Assembly: GCF_001280425.1 (NCBI RefSeq)
Contig: NZ_LIUF01000003.1
Coordinates: 62,001 to 126,000 of the forward strand
Length of the DNA: 64,000 nucleotides
Reading direction: 5' to 3'
Source of the DNA: Haloarcula rubripromontorii
Lineage (GTDB): Archaea; Halobacteriota; Halobacteria; Halobacteriales; Haloarculaceae
Made by a program: the position numbers and the translations under genes. Below the pieces are notes generated by a model. The model did not search any database and was not told the origin of the DNA. It worked only from the letters and a program-made list of their open reading frames with translations. Below are positions 52,053-61,452 of the stretch, in pieces; position 1 is the stretch's first letter; every line of letters begins with the position of its first letter.

Positions 52053-52845
52053 CCCGATGGCCGCGGACGGGCATCACGCGCTCAAATGGCTCGCGAGTGA
52101 TGTCCGGTCGGCTGACCGGTCGTTTGCTGCCGGGCTCGACTCGCTTCGCGCCCAGCAGCGCCACCTGCAGGAGAGTCTTCGCGATGGCTTCCAGACTCGC
52201 ACGGAAGTGCTGGAGTGGTGTCACGCCGTCGACGTGGTCTCGGGTGGCCAGACGCCCGAGACGTGGCATGAGGATCTCGTGAAAGACCGCTGGAAAGTGG
52301 CTTGCCTCATGGCAGATTCGGACGACAGGGCGGCGATTTGCGACCAAGCTCCTCGCGATGATGAGACCGCGGATGCGTTCCGGCGGAAGGTCATTCGGAA
52401 GGTGCTGCTGCCAGCCTTCCAGTCAGCCACTGAACTGCTACGTGAGCGGGTCGCTGAGTTCTCGGATGAAGAGGGCGTCAAAGACGCCGAACGGATTCAG
52501 TACGTCGCTGGGCGGCCGCGGTTGCACCAGCGCGCCGTCGAACAGCACGGGATGCTACGGTCGACGCTGCGGGACCCGCCCCGCGTCGAGTCGGAGGTGA
52601 TGGCGTGGGCTGAGGATATCATCCACATGACCGAGGGGCACGTCCGCAGCGGGTTTATCGAGGACGTGCTGGACCGCCACGGCGACTGGTGGCACTCGCT
52701 GACTCGTGGGCCGTCAGTCCGGCTTGAGTGGCTGCTGGCCGGCGAGGTGTTCCCGGCGATGAACGCCACCCTCTCAGAGTTAGTCACGAACAGCAACGAA
52801 CTCGCGGACGTTGCTGGCCGTCCCAAGGAGGTGCCGCCGGGATAA
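52045..52845 (+). CDS. Soluble helical protein of unknown function
   Basis: From the ATG at 52045 (overlapping the previous stop) the product is 266 aa: LKWLASDVRSADRSFAAGLD, RKVIRKVLLPAFQSATELL, LVTNSNELADVAG. It is soluble, acidic and mainly helical, with no membrane segment or metal site. It sits between the 600-aa membrane protein and GINS/MCM genes, so it may link the membrane and replication modules. The next gene begins in its stop (TAATG). Confidence 0.6.
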   Translation: MTDPMAADGHHALKWLASDVRSADRSFAAGLDSLRAQQRHLQESLRDGFQTRTEVLEWCHAVDVVSGGQTPETWHEDLVKDRWKVACLMADSDDRAAICDQAPRDDETADAFRRKVIRKVLLPAFQSATELLRERVAEFSDEEGVKDAERIQYVAGRPRLHQRAVEQHGMLRSTLRDPPRVESEVMAWAEDIIHMTEGHVRSGFIEDVLDRHGDWWHSLTRGPSVRLEWLLAGEVFPAMNATLSELVTNSNELADVAGRPKEVPPG

Positions 52846-53174
52846 TGGATATCGAGGAAATCCGGGCGGCCCGAGCCCGCGAACAGGATGCGGCGTCACT
52901 CGTGGCACTGGCCGAACCAACGATCTTCGAGCGCGCCCAAGATGCCGTCGACGCTGACGATATCGACACCGACGACGCGGTGGCATTGACGACAGAACTT
53001 GCTGACGAACGCACCGGAAAGCTCCTGAAACTGGCGTCGTTCCGGGCCGCCGGGATGGCGGTCAACTGGGACGGCGTCACCGAGCAAGAACGCGCGCTCG
53101 TCGAGGACCTCGTCGCCCGCATCGAGACGTGGCGCGAATCGGTGATACCGGGCACGGAGGACAGCAATGAGTGA
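52845..53174 (+). CDS. GINS-like replication protein
   Basis: From the ATG at 52845 the product is 109 aa. MDIEEIRAARAREQDAASLV resembles the N-terminus of archaeal Gins51 (MxLxELRxxxxxERxxxxL) and RTGKLLKLASFRAAGM followed by VTEQERALVEDLVARIE matches the conserved helix pair of that family, by my recollection of haloarchaeal GINS. It is shorter, since the C-terminal B-domain is absent. It lies directly before MCM, overlapping it by eight bases; GINS binds and activates MCM in the CMG complex. This family call needs a profile search. Confidence 0.6.
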   Translation: MDIEEIRAARAREQDAASLVALAEPTIFERAQDAVDADDIDTDDAVALTTELADERTGKLLKLASFRAAGMAVNWDGVTEQERALVEDLVARIETWRESVIPGTEDSNE

Positions 53175-55116
53175 TGAGCTGTCCGACCGGGTTAGTCGAT
53201 ACCTCCGCTGGCAGGTGCCGGATAAGGTGGCACTGCTGGCTCAGCGCTATCCAGACGACGCGTCACTGACGCTGGACTGGACGGCTCTGGCTCGGTGGGA
53301 CCCGACGCTGGCAGAGGATATCCTCGATGCGCCCGATTCGATGCTCGACTACGTCGAGGCGGGCATCGCCGATACGCCGCTGCCGGTCGACACGTCGCTG
53401 GGACAGGCCACGCCACGCTTCGAGAACCTGCCAGAGTCGCACACGACCGCCCCCGGGGAGTTCTCACCGAGCGAGCGGCGTGGGCAACTGCTGGCGCTCG
53501 AAGGGCAGGTCGCGAAACGAACACAGGTCCAGCCGCGACTTGTCGAGGCGGCCTTCGAGTGCCAGCGCTGCGGCACCCTCACCCGCATCCCGCTCGAAGC
53601 GGGCCAGTACATCGAACCGTTCGAATGCGTCGGTTGTGAGATGAAGGGTCCGTTCCGCATCAACTCCGACCAGTCCCGGTACGAGGACTACCAGAAACTC
53701 CTGTTGGAGAACCCCAGCAGTGCGGCGCTGGGCGGTGACACGTCGGATGTCATCGCGCACCTGCAGGGCGACCTCGCGGGACACGGGGCCATCGCGAACT
53801 GTCAGGACGTGGTCCTCGTTGGTGAGCTGCAGTTCCGCGGTGGCGGCCCGATCCCCGAGCCACAGGTCGTGGTGAACTCCGTGCAAGCAGCCGGCCAGAC
53901 CTATCAGGACACGGAGTTCACAGCCGACCAGCGCGACCTCTTCGAGCGCTTGCGCGAGCGGCCGGCGTCCTTCGACGTTGGGATCGAGGACCCGTCGACG
54001 GCGGATGTGCTGATGGCCGCCGCAGCGCCGAAGTTCGTCGCGGGCTCGCATCCCCGGGACCGGCAGGTGGTTCGCGGGCTCGTGTTACAGCTGGTCAGCG
54101 CGTCGACGTTCGACGGCCCGGATGGCTCGCACTATCGGGGCGATATCCACGTCCTGTTACCCGGCGACCCGGGGACGGGCAAGTCCGTGCTGGCGAAGTG
54201 GGCCGCGGCGGTCGCGCCACGGTCGGCGTTCGCGAGCGGCGAGCGTGTGTCGGGTCCCGGTCTGACCGCGGCGGCAGTGAAGGACGACTTCTCGGACGGC
54301 GGATTCAGCATTGAGCCCGGCGTGCTGGTCCGAGCCCACGAGGGAATCGCGGTCGTCGACGAGCTGGACAAGGCCGGCGACGACGCCATCGAGAAGATGC
54401 ACTCGGCGCTGGCCGACCAGATACTGCCGCTGTCGCTGGCCGGGCAGTCGATGACGCTGCCGGCGGAGTGTGGCCTGCTGGGCGTGTGCAACCCGCTCGG
54501 CGGTCACTTCGCTGGTGACGAGTCGCTGGTCGACGCGCTCGGGATTGACAGTCCGCTACTGTCCCGGTTTGACCTCATCATGCAGATGCGGTCGAAACAG
54601 GACCGTGACCACGTTCGGGAGCTGGCGGAGTCGATGATTCGAACGTGGTCAGCGTCGTTGAAGGACGCAACTGGGCAGGCGCTCGACGAGGATGACGCTG
54701 AGGCTATCGACCCGATCTTGTCGATGGACGAGTACCGCGCGGTCCTGCTGCGGGCTCGGCAGTTGCATCCGACACCTGCGAACGACGCGGTGATCGAGGC
54801 GCTGGCCGGGTGGTTCGAAGAGCAAAAGATGGCGCTGCCGGAGCGGTATCGCGATGCGCTCGCGAACGCGGACGGGCAGTACCACGGGCCGCCCGTGCCC
54901 GTGACTGCCCGCAAACTCGGGGCCGCTCGCCGGGTTGCACAGGCGAGCGCGCGGGCAAACCTTCGGACTGAGATAACGATGGCCGACGTTGAGGTGGCCA
55001 AAGAGATGGTCAGCCGGTCGCTGGCCGACTTAGATATCCCGATTGTCCACAACGCTGGCCTCGGCGGCGGCGACGTGCAACGGCGCGAGACGACTGATTT
55101 GACTGGAGTGAGCTAA
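53167..55116 (+). CDS. mcm: MCM replicative helicase encoded by the element
   Basis: The 649-aa MCM has an N-terminal domain with zinc site FECQRCGTLT and FECVGCEMKG (about 128-158), Walker A LLPGDPGTGKSVLAKW (about 330), Walker B GIAVVDELDKAG (DELDK instead of DEFDK, about 393), sensor 1 LLGVCNPLGG and the arginine finger SPLLSRFDLIMQM (about 464), then a C-terminal winged-helix region. It unwinds DNA for replication of the element. It is a bit shorter than chromosomal haloarchaeal MCM and contains no intein. It is one of few MCMs placed among membrane-protein genes. Confidence 0.95.
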   Translation: MSDELSDRVSRYLRWQVPDKVALLAQRYPDDASLTLDWTALARWDPTLAEDILDAPDSMLDYVEAGIADTPLPVDTSLGQATPRFENLPESHTTAPGEFSPSERRGQLLALEGQVAKRTQVQPRLVEAAFECQRCGTLTRIPLEAGQYIEPFECVGCEMKGPFRINSDQSRYEDYQKLLLENPSSAALGGDTSDVIAHLQGDLAGHGAIANCQDVVLVGELQFRGGGPIPEPQVVVNSVQAAGQTYQDTEFTADQRDLFERLRERPASFDVGIEDPSTADVLMAAAAPKFVAGSHPRDRQVVRGLVLQLVSASTFDGPDGSHYRGDIHVLLPGDPGTGKSVLAKWAAAVAPRSAFASGERVSGPGLTAAAVKDDFSDGGFSIEPGVLVRAHEGIAVVDELDKAGDDAIEKMHSALADQILPLSLAGQSMTLPAECGLLGVCNPLGGHFAGDESLVDALGIDSPLLSRFDLIMQMRSKQDRDHVRELAESMIRTWSASLKDATGQALDEDDAEAIDPILSMDEYRAVLLRARQLHPTPANDAVIEALAGWFEEQKMALPERYRDALANADGQYHGPPVPVTARKLGAARRVAQASARANLRTEITMADVEVAKEMVSRSLADLDIPIVHNAGLGGGDVQRRETTDLTGVS

Positions 55117-55118
55117 CG

Positions 55119-56666
55119 ATGTCACAGAGAAAACCAAAATCCGAACAGGACGGTTTCACCAAACAGACGAAACAAGGCGCACAGATCGTTTACGATGCTG
55201 AACCGCACGGTAGCTGGGATGATGATGCGGAGATGATACGGACCCGGTTCGATATCCCAGCGTTCGACCCGGAGGCGTTCTACCCACGCGAGGGCGCGGC
55301 GCTGTCGGGCGTGTATCCGGACTTTCTCGTGCATATCGAGAGTGGATCGGACGGCCCGTCGACGGTGAACTCACCGGGGGCGTCACTGACGATGGTCGAA
55401 GCGCCGAAGGGCTCTGGCAAGTCGACGGCGGCCGACCAGTTTGCCACGTACCAGATGGAACACAACGATGAGCGCATCGTCAGGAACGGGCGGCAGAAAA
55501 GCTCGGACTGGCGGCGGATGCGTGACTGGACGACGCTGTGGCTGCCCAGTGGCGTTGACGTTGACGGGCGCTGGATGGAAGCTGTCGACCGCAGCGAGCC
55601 CGATCCCGAAGAACTGTGTCGGGATGTCCGGCACTATTCGGATGTCATCGAACTCGTTGAGCGGCTGCAGGACCACCCGAAAGGAACGTACAACGTGGTG
55701 TTCCCGGACCCGTACTTCCGGAAGTGCGAGGACGCGCTGTCGACGGCGGATGCAACGGTCGAGAAACCGACATTCGTGCCAAAGAACGAGCCGAACCCGA
55801 CGCCGGCATCGCACTGGTGGTTCGGGTTCCTCGCGGCACGCACGTTCGACGGTCTCCGCGTCGACGGTGACGGCGAGCGCAACTGGATGACTGCCCATAT
55901 CGATGAGTTCGGAATGCTCGCGCCAGAGTCAGCGCCGGGCGGCGAATCCGGCCACTGGACGTATGAGTGCATCCAGATTATGGCGGACATCGCGAAGGAA
56001 ATGCGGTCGGCTGGGCTGTCGCTGGTCGGGTACGGCCATCACGAAGAGGACGTTCACAACCACTGGCTCAAAGAGTTCGATTTCTGGGTCGAACTCTCGA
56101 ACCACGACCGCGGGAACCGCACCACCAAGACGGAGGCACCGAAGCCGTTCCGGGATCTCGAACAAGACCAGGACCTGCTGTCGAAGCGGCCGAAAGGGTT
56201 CGGGCTATGCTACACCGGCAGTCGGTTCTCTGAGTTCCAGTTCTCGGATCTCGGTTACCCACACGACACGCCAGAGTTCCAGCTGCGGCTCGGAATCCCG
56301 TCCTCGGTCGACGTGTCCACCAGCGACGACGGTGGCATGATCGTCGAGGACCTCCAGGTGGCGACCGACGACGAGAACCAGCCAACGCTGCTGGAGGAGT
56401 ACCGCGCAGCCAACGGCGCTGTTCACGAGCTGCGTGTTCTCGCACCCGGCGAGGGTATCATCGATATCTCTGGTGACGCGCCGGAGGTAGTCGAAGCGCT
56501 GTCGAGCCCGTATACTGACGGCAAGTTCCCAGAGAAGCCGATCAAAACGATCCAGAACCACTATGATATCATATTCAACCCCGACAGTAGCACGGAGATT
56601 GTGGCGGCGCGCATCCCGAGACGCACTGGGCCCGGTGCGACAACGGAGGTCGTGGCTGATGACTGA
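55119..56666 (+). CDS. HerA/FtsK-type P-loop ATPase
   Basis: This 515-aa ATPase has Walker A VEAPKGSGKSTAADQFATY (about residue 93) and Walker B TAHIDEFGMLAPE (about 260), followed by MRSAGLSLVGYGHHEEDVHN, an Arg-rich sensor stretch (NHDRGNRTTKTE) and a C-terminal domain of unknown type. The layout matches hexameric DNA pumps of the HerA/FtsK superfamily, including packaging ATPases and conjugation coupling proteins. No membrane helix is present, so it would be recruited to the membrane complex. It follows mcm by two bases. Confidence 0.75.
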   Translation: MSQRKPKSEQDGFTKQTKQGAQIVYDAEPHGSWDDDAEMIRTRFDIPAFDPEAFYPREGAALSGVYPDFLVHIESGSDGPSTVNSPGASLTMVEAPKGSGKSTAADQFATYQMEHNDERIVRNGRQKSSDWRRMRDWTTLWLPSGVDVDGRWMEAVDRSEPDPEELCRDVRHYSDVIELVERLQDHPKGTYNVVFPDPYFRKCEDALSTADATVEKPTFVPKNEPNPTPASHWWFGFLAARTFDGLRVDGDGERNWMTAHIDEFGMLAPESAPGGESGHWTYECIQIMADIAKEMRSAGLSLVGYGHHEEDVHNHWLKEFDFWVELSNHDRGNRTTKTEAPKPFRDLEQDQDLLSKRPKGFGLCYTGSRFSEFQFSDLGYPHDTPEFQLRLGIPSSVDVSTSDDGGMIVEDLQVATDDENQPTLLEEYRAANGAVHELRVLAPGEGIIDISGDAPEVVEALSSPYTDGKFPEKPIKTIQNHYDIIFNPDSSTEIVAARIPRRTGPGATTEVVADD

Positions 56667-56871
56667 CCCAGCGAGCCCGCTGGTTGTGACCGATATCGAC
56701 CGCCCTTTTAACTTCACGTCAGCCGGCTGCGGCGGCCGGGTCGGCGGCCGCGGCGGCACCGATCAGCGTGAGCGGAAGATAAGTTCCGCTCGTTACGCGC
56801 GCGTATCTGGAACAGGAACGGAAGGGGGGACCCCCCTGAGCGGTGTTGGAGGTGTGACTGATGGACAGTGA
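56659..56871 (+). CDS. 70-aa glycine/arginine-rich protein
   Basis: ATG overlaps the ATPase stop and the end overlaps the start of the giant protein. The product reads MTDPASPLVVTDIDRPFNFT, then CGGRVGGRGGTDQRERKISS: basic, glycine-rich, perhaps disordered. The coupling on both sides is the best evidence that it is real. Confidence 0.45.
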   Translation: MTDPASPLVVTDIDRPFNFTSAGCGGRVGGRGGTDQRERKISSARYARVSGTGTEGGTPLSGVGGVTDGQ

Positions 56872-59800
56872 CGACCTGCCACTCTCCCGCGAACAACTGT
56901 CGATTGTCGGGATGGCGCTGGCGGTCGTCATCGTCTCGGTGGCCGCGCCGATGCTGTTCGCGCCACAGTCGAACGCACCCGAGGATGCCAACAGTGGCGA
57001 GGTGTACTCGACGCCGACTGACAGCTCCGACAGCCAATCCGAGCCAGCATCGACGCCAGCCGAACCGACCAATCCTATTGACGACCTGAGTACCGCGCCA
57101 CGCGCTCCCGACGAACCACTTGCGTCGGTTCCGGACACGCACGTCGAGAGTAACACGAGCAAGCCATCGCTGTCGGCCTCGACTGGGGCACAGACGCTGC
57201 GGGCTGCAACGACGACCGTCGAGGGCGAGCCGGCGCTGAACCTCACCGACGACCGCACGCACGACGGCCGCTGGGTCGGCGTCTCGACGGACTGGCTCAA
57301 ACAGCAGCATGGCTCGGTGCCAGCTGTCGTCGGCGTGGTTCACGAGTCTGGCGCGGTGTATCAAGAAGAGGTCCACGTCCGGAACGGGCAAGCACAGTTC
57401 TGGGTCGACGGGTTCTCGACGAACACGATTACGTTTGGCGGCACGCTCCGGATCGAGGGCCAGCCAGCGACGACTGGCACGACGCATCTGTATGAAGTGC
57501 GCGACCTCGACAGTGCGACGGACCCGGAAATCACGCTCACTGGACAGGTCAACACCGAGCGCGATACGACACAGGTCGTCGGTGCGACCGACGGCCAGTC
57601 GATTCCGCTCTCAGTGGCTGGCGACAACCTCGAACCGCGCAATCCCGAGGTGACCTTTACTGGCGTCGAACAGACCACGACCGACGCGAGTCTGTTCTCG
57701 ACAACGCTGTCCGACGGTGAGACTGTCGACTACAGTGTCGACGGGAACCAGCCAGCGACGAATGTTTCGACGACGTTCATAGGCAAATCGACATCGAACC
57801 GCCGGACGGTTTCAGCGTCGAACATCGCCAACGGCGATTCGTTCACTTATAACGTCGGCGGCAATACTCTGGCGAACGACGCGTCAGTGACTTTTATCGG
57901 AGAATCGTCGACAAAACCGGCTTCGGATGGGGGCACGCTATCGGCTGGCGGCTCGGACTCGCTTAATCTCAACGGCAACTTAGACCCGGGAAACGAGCAG
58001 CTTACTGTCTCTGGCGGATCCTCATACTCGCAGGGAGATTTTACGTATATAGCAGGTGGGAAGTGGTCCTCTGAGCTGAAACGCGTTCCCAATTCGGCAA
58101 TGACTGAGATCACATTTCATTTGGAGGAACACTCAACTGGTGGCTCATATGAGATATATCTCACTCGTGAGGGAGTGGATGCAGACCACACCGAAGGGAC
58201 GTTAGTGGCGTCTGGAGTGAGTTTCAACGAGCGACACAAAACTGTCAATATTTCGCCATGGGATCCAAAAGGTGCAGATAACGTCACCCTCTCTGTACAT
58301 AAAACCAGCAATCCAGAGGGGGGTGTCAATTTCGAACGGAGCGGAGGCGGGGCACAGTCGTTTGTCTACAACGACGGATATTACTACGATTCGTACATTC
58401 ATATTGATTACAAAACCGGGGCCGATGTGACAATCTCAACGGATAGCGGCACATCTGAGAGCTTTTTCGTAGAGGGTGGTGGATCGCAAACTAAGAGTTT
58501 CCCAGTCGATCTGGGGGATAGTATTTCCGCAAGCGGAGCTGGGAAAATTGACTACTCATTTGATTATTCAGCCCGTACGGGAACTGAAAACCCGGCCATC
58601 GACATTAATGGCGACGGATCTACCGATGCGAGCTACTCTGGAATCCTCCAACCGGGAGAGACAGCGACGGTCAGCGCATCGAACATCCCCAGCGGTTCAC
58701 ACACGGCAACCGCATCACTTGCCGGCGGCCAGACCGACGTTGACCTCTCGTTCACCGAGCGCACGGCCACAAAGAACCCGTCGATAGATATCAACGATGA
58801 CGGAACGGCTGATGCGTCATACGACGGCGTTCTGATGGATGGCGAGACCGTCACGCGGTCGATGCCGGACATCCAGTCCGGGTCACAAACAGCACAGGTA
58901 TCGACCAGCCACAAGGTCGGCGTCGATGCCGGGTCAACCGTGACCACGACGACACAGGACCCGACACTGGATATCGACGGCGACGGGATGGCCGAAGCCG
59001 AGTATCTCGGCAAGCTCACCGAGGGCGAATCGCAGACCGTCCAGATCGACCAGTTCGATGCGTCGGTCAGCAATGCAACCGTCGGCACGCAATCTGGCGC
59101 GGTCGACGTGGATATCGACTACACCGAGCGCACGCTCACTGAGGACGCTGGTGTCATCATCAACGGCCAGCCCGTGCGGATGTCGGGAACGCTCAGCCAA
59201 GACGAGACACAGACGCTCACCGGAAACAAGAGTTGGCTACAGTCTGGCCAGAACAACGTCACTGTCGTCGCTGGCGATGGCGACACTGGGACGGATGCAC
59301 CAGCCCCGACCGTCAAGATCGACTACCAGCACGAGCTGACGACCAAGTGGGCAGTCACGTTCAGCGACGAGGCATTCAGTGAGCGCTACAACATCTCGCG
59401 AACGTACCTCTCCAGCCGCGAGGATGCCACGCTGACGATTCCACACGCACAGAACATCATCTCCCTGCGGACGCTGGAAGTGCGCCTCGACCAGTCTGGT
59501 GGCTGGACGGAGATCCCGGCGTCGGCCCGAACCATGCAGGGGACGGACCTGCAGATCGACATTGCGGCGCTGACCGGCGGGACCGTTCCCGAGGGGACGA
59601 CTGTCGAGATCCGGTCGGTCGGGTCGAAGGTTGATGTCCACAACGGCGCGGTCACGGTCAAGCAGGCCACGTCTGTCGGGACCGATCTCGACTCTCGCGT
59701 GCGGCTGGATAGCTGGGCATCGGATTCCTACATCAGCGTCAGGAATACGTCACAGGCCCAGCAACTCCACTACGGCGTCAACGAGAGCTATTCGGCGGAA

Positions 59801-60814
59801 AGCGACTACGCGAAGCTCTCGGCAGACCACGCCCAGCAGGTGCATTTCCCGGAAGCCACTTCAGGTAGTGAGGTTGGTATCAAGACTGCGCCCGTTCAGC
59901 TCTCACCGACGAACGGAACCATTCGAGCGAGTGTGCCAGAACAGCAGACGAACGCGACCAGCCCGGCGTTCGTGGTCAACCCCGGCCAGCGCTCGGGTGA
60001 GTCGTTCACCGTCGAGTACATCGGCGCGACCGAGGGGACGTGGTACGGCGTCTATGAGGTCGACACGACAAAGCGATTCGACCGCGTCCAAGGCCGCGAA
60101 CCGATGACGGTGCCGAAAGACGATATCGACTCGGTGATTCGGGTCAAGACAGCGCCCGCACCGACCGCGAACCCCGAGGGCGCGTCGACGATCTTCGGCG
60201 CGGCCGATCAAGGGAATCTCGTCGGTCTCATCGCCCTGTTCGGGTCGATTGCGATGCTGTTCGTGATCGGACGGCGACCCGACCAGTCCCGCGACGTGGT
60301 CGACTCGGTCGCGACCGGCGCTGGGGACGCGGCTGGACAGCTCCCGCAGGTCGGCGGCGTCGTTGGCACTGCCGTCGAAAGCGGCCTCGATGCGCTCGGC
60401 GATGCTATTGTGACGCTGGGTGAGAACACGCTGTTGACGAGCGCTGTAGGGGCGGCGACACTCGTGGCAGCCATCCAGTCGGGTTACATCGATATCGGGC
60501 CGGAACTGGGTGCGATGCTGACTGTCGCCGGAATCGCTATCGGGTCTCTGGTAGCCCTGCAGCGGCTCGATGCGTTCACGACCGCTCGATGGATTGCGAT
60601 TGTCGGCATCACTGGCGTCGTGGCACTGCAGGCACTCGGTGAGGGCGACCTGCTGACGGCGCTGGTCAACTCGGATGCGTTCGTGATCGTGCTGGTTATC
60701 GCCGGCTACGCGGTCATCCAGCTGGTCCGCGAGTACCGAGCGAACAACTCGCCGGACGACGACCAGCCACAGGTGAACATCATCGCCAGCCGCGGCGGCG
60801 GGAGTGACGACTGA
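56861..60814 (+). CDS. 1317-aa membrane-anchored surface protein with Ca-loop repeats
   Basis: An N-terminal helix (VGMALAVVIVSVAAPMLF, about 15-34) is followed by a Ser/Thr/Pro-rich linker and a huge ectodomain, then a C-terminal cluster of about five helices from about residue 1116 (LVGLIALFGSIAMLFVIG to VIVLVIAGYAVIQLVREY). The ectodomain holds short beta repeats (PEITLTGQ, PEVTFTGV, ASVTFIGE) and three dockerin-like loops (DINGDGSTDASY about 578, DINDDGTADASY about 644, DIDGDGMAEAEY about 705) expected to bind calcium. Residues about 330-580 are coded by AT-richer DNA. Many NxS/T sequons suggest glycosylation. The protein probably forms the external adhesin or spike of the operon's particle or complex. 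Confidence 0.8.
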   Translation: MDSDDLPLSREQLSIVGMALAVVIVSVAAPMLFAPQSNAPEDANSGEVYSTPTDSSDSQSEPASTPAEPTNPIDDLSTAPRAPDEPLASVPDTHVESNTSKPSLSASTGAQTLRAATTTVEGEPALNLTDDRTHDGRWVGVSTDWLKQQHGSVPAVVGVVHESGAVYQEEVHVRNGQAQFWVDGFSTNTITFGGTLRIEGQPATTGTTHLYEVRDLDSATDPEITLTGQVNTERDTTQVVGATDGQSIPLSVAGDNLEPRNPEVTFTGVEQTTTDASLFSTTLSDGETVDYSVDGNQPATNVSTTFIGKSTSNRRTVSASNIANGDSFTYNVGGNTLANDASVTFIGESSTKPASDGGTLSAGGSDSLNLNGNLDPGNEQLTVSGGSSYSQGDFTYIAGGKWSSELKRVPNSAMTEITFHLEEHSTGGSYEIYLTREGVDADHTEGTLVASGVSFNERHKTVNISPWDPKGADNVTLSVHKTSNPEGGVNFERSGGGAQSFVYNDGYYYDSYIHIDYKTGADVTISTDSGTSESFFVEGGGSQTKSFPVDLGDSISASGAGKIDYSFDYSARTGTENPAIDINGDGSTDASYSGILQPGETATVSASNIPSGSHTATASLAGGQTDVDLSFTERTATKNPSIDINDDGTADASYDGVLMDGETVTRSMPDIQSGSQTAQVSTSHKVGVDAGSTVTTTTQDPTLDIDGDGMAEAEYLGKLTEGESQTVQIDQFDASVSNATVGTQSGAVDVDIDYTERTLTEDAGVIINGQPVRMSGTLSQDETQTLTGNKSWLQSGQNNVTVVAGDGDTGTDAPAPTVKIDYQHELTTKWAVTFSDEAFSERYNISRTYLSSREDATLTIPHAQNIISLRTLEVRLDQSGGWTEIPASARTMQGTDLQIDIAALTGGTVPEGTTVEIRSVGSKVDVHNGAVTVKQATSVGTDLDSRVRLDSWASDSYISVRNTSQAQQLHYGVNESYSAESDYAKLSADHAQQVHFPEATSGSEVGIKTAPVQLSPTNGTIRASVPEQQTNATSPAFVVNPGQRSGESFTVEYIGATEGTWYGVYEVDTTKRFDRVQGREPMTVPKDDIDSVIRVKTAPAPTANPEGASTIFGAADQGNLVGLIALFGSIAMLFVIGRRPDQSRDVVDSVATGAGDAAGQLPQVGGVVGTAVESGLDALGDAIVTLGENTLLTSAVGAATLVAAIQSGYIDIGPELGAMLTVAGIAIGSLVALQRLDAFTTARWIAIVGITGVVALQALGEGDLLTALVNSDAFVIVLVIAGYAVIQLVREYRANNSPDDDQPQVNIIASRGGGSDD

Positions 60815-61119
60815 TGTTCGAGTGGTTTAGCGTTCTGGTCGGCGAGTTCGGGAAAGAGGTCGCACTGGTCACAGCTGTCGTGTACGGGGGCTACAAGTTC
60901 CGGCGGATTCAGAGTATCCTCGGCGGCGTGGTCGGGGCGATCGGGACAGCCGCGACCTTCGGCGCGCTCACCGTCGGCGCACTCGTGCTGGGGATGGCGA
61001 CGGGCTGGATTAGCGTCGACGCGGGGCAGATGCTGGGTGATATCGTCTCCGGGGCTGGCACTGCGTGGGATATCATCGGGCAAGATGCTGTCGAGTGGCT
61101 CACAACGGAGGTACTATGA
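60814..61119 (+). CDS. Membrane protein after the giant surface protein
   Basis: The 101-aa protein starts in the previous stop (TGATG). Helices are visible at VALVTAVVYGGYKFRRI and TAATFGALTVGALVLGMATGW, the rest being amphipathic (GQDAVEWLTTEVL). No family is recognised. The ATGA at its end couples it to the winged-helix gene. Confidence 0.6.
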   Translation: MFEWFSVLVGEFGKEVALVTAVVYGGYKFRRIQSILGGVVGAIGTAATFGALTVGALVLGMATGWISVDAGQMLGDIVSGAGTAWDIIGQDAVEWLTTEVL

Positions 61120-61436
61120 CGGACCTCGATGGCGTCGAGGACCCACCGGAGTGGGCAGCGTATCAGAACCTCTCGCCAGCGGCCCAGACGTGTCTGTTGC
61201 TGGTCGGCCAGCACGACGGCGACGGGTGGCGCGGGCTGATCGCACAGGCGGCCCAAGAAGGGAAGGATATGAGTGACCGCTGGGTGCGCGAACAGCTCTC
61301 AGAACTGGAAGAGAGCGGGTTTATCGAGTCTGAAGGACCGAACACGCGCCGGGAGACGTTTGCGGTCACTGACGAGGGCCGGGAGGTGCTGGCGGGGATG
61401 CGGAACAGTCTCGACCGGGCCTTGGGGGACGACTGA
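61116..61436 (+). CDS. Winged-helix regulator within the operon
   Basis: From the ATG at 61116 the product is 106 aa: PEWAAYQNLSPAAQTCLLLV, then MSDRWVREQLSELEESGFIE and TRRETFAVTDEGREVLAG, a PadR/MarR-like winged helix. It lies near the end of the membrane operon and is cotranscribed, so it may provide feedback regulation. The effector is unknown. Confidence 0.75.
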   Translation: MTDLDGVEDPPEWAAYQNLSPAAQTCLLLVGQHDGDGWRGLIAQAAQEGKDMSDRWVREQLSELEESGFIESEGPNTRRETFAVTDEGREVLAGMRNSLDRALGDD

Positions 61437-61452
61437 GGGATATGGGACACTG

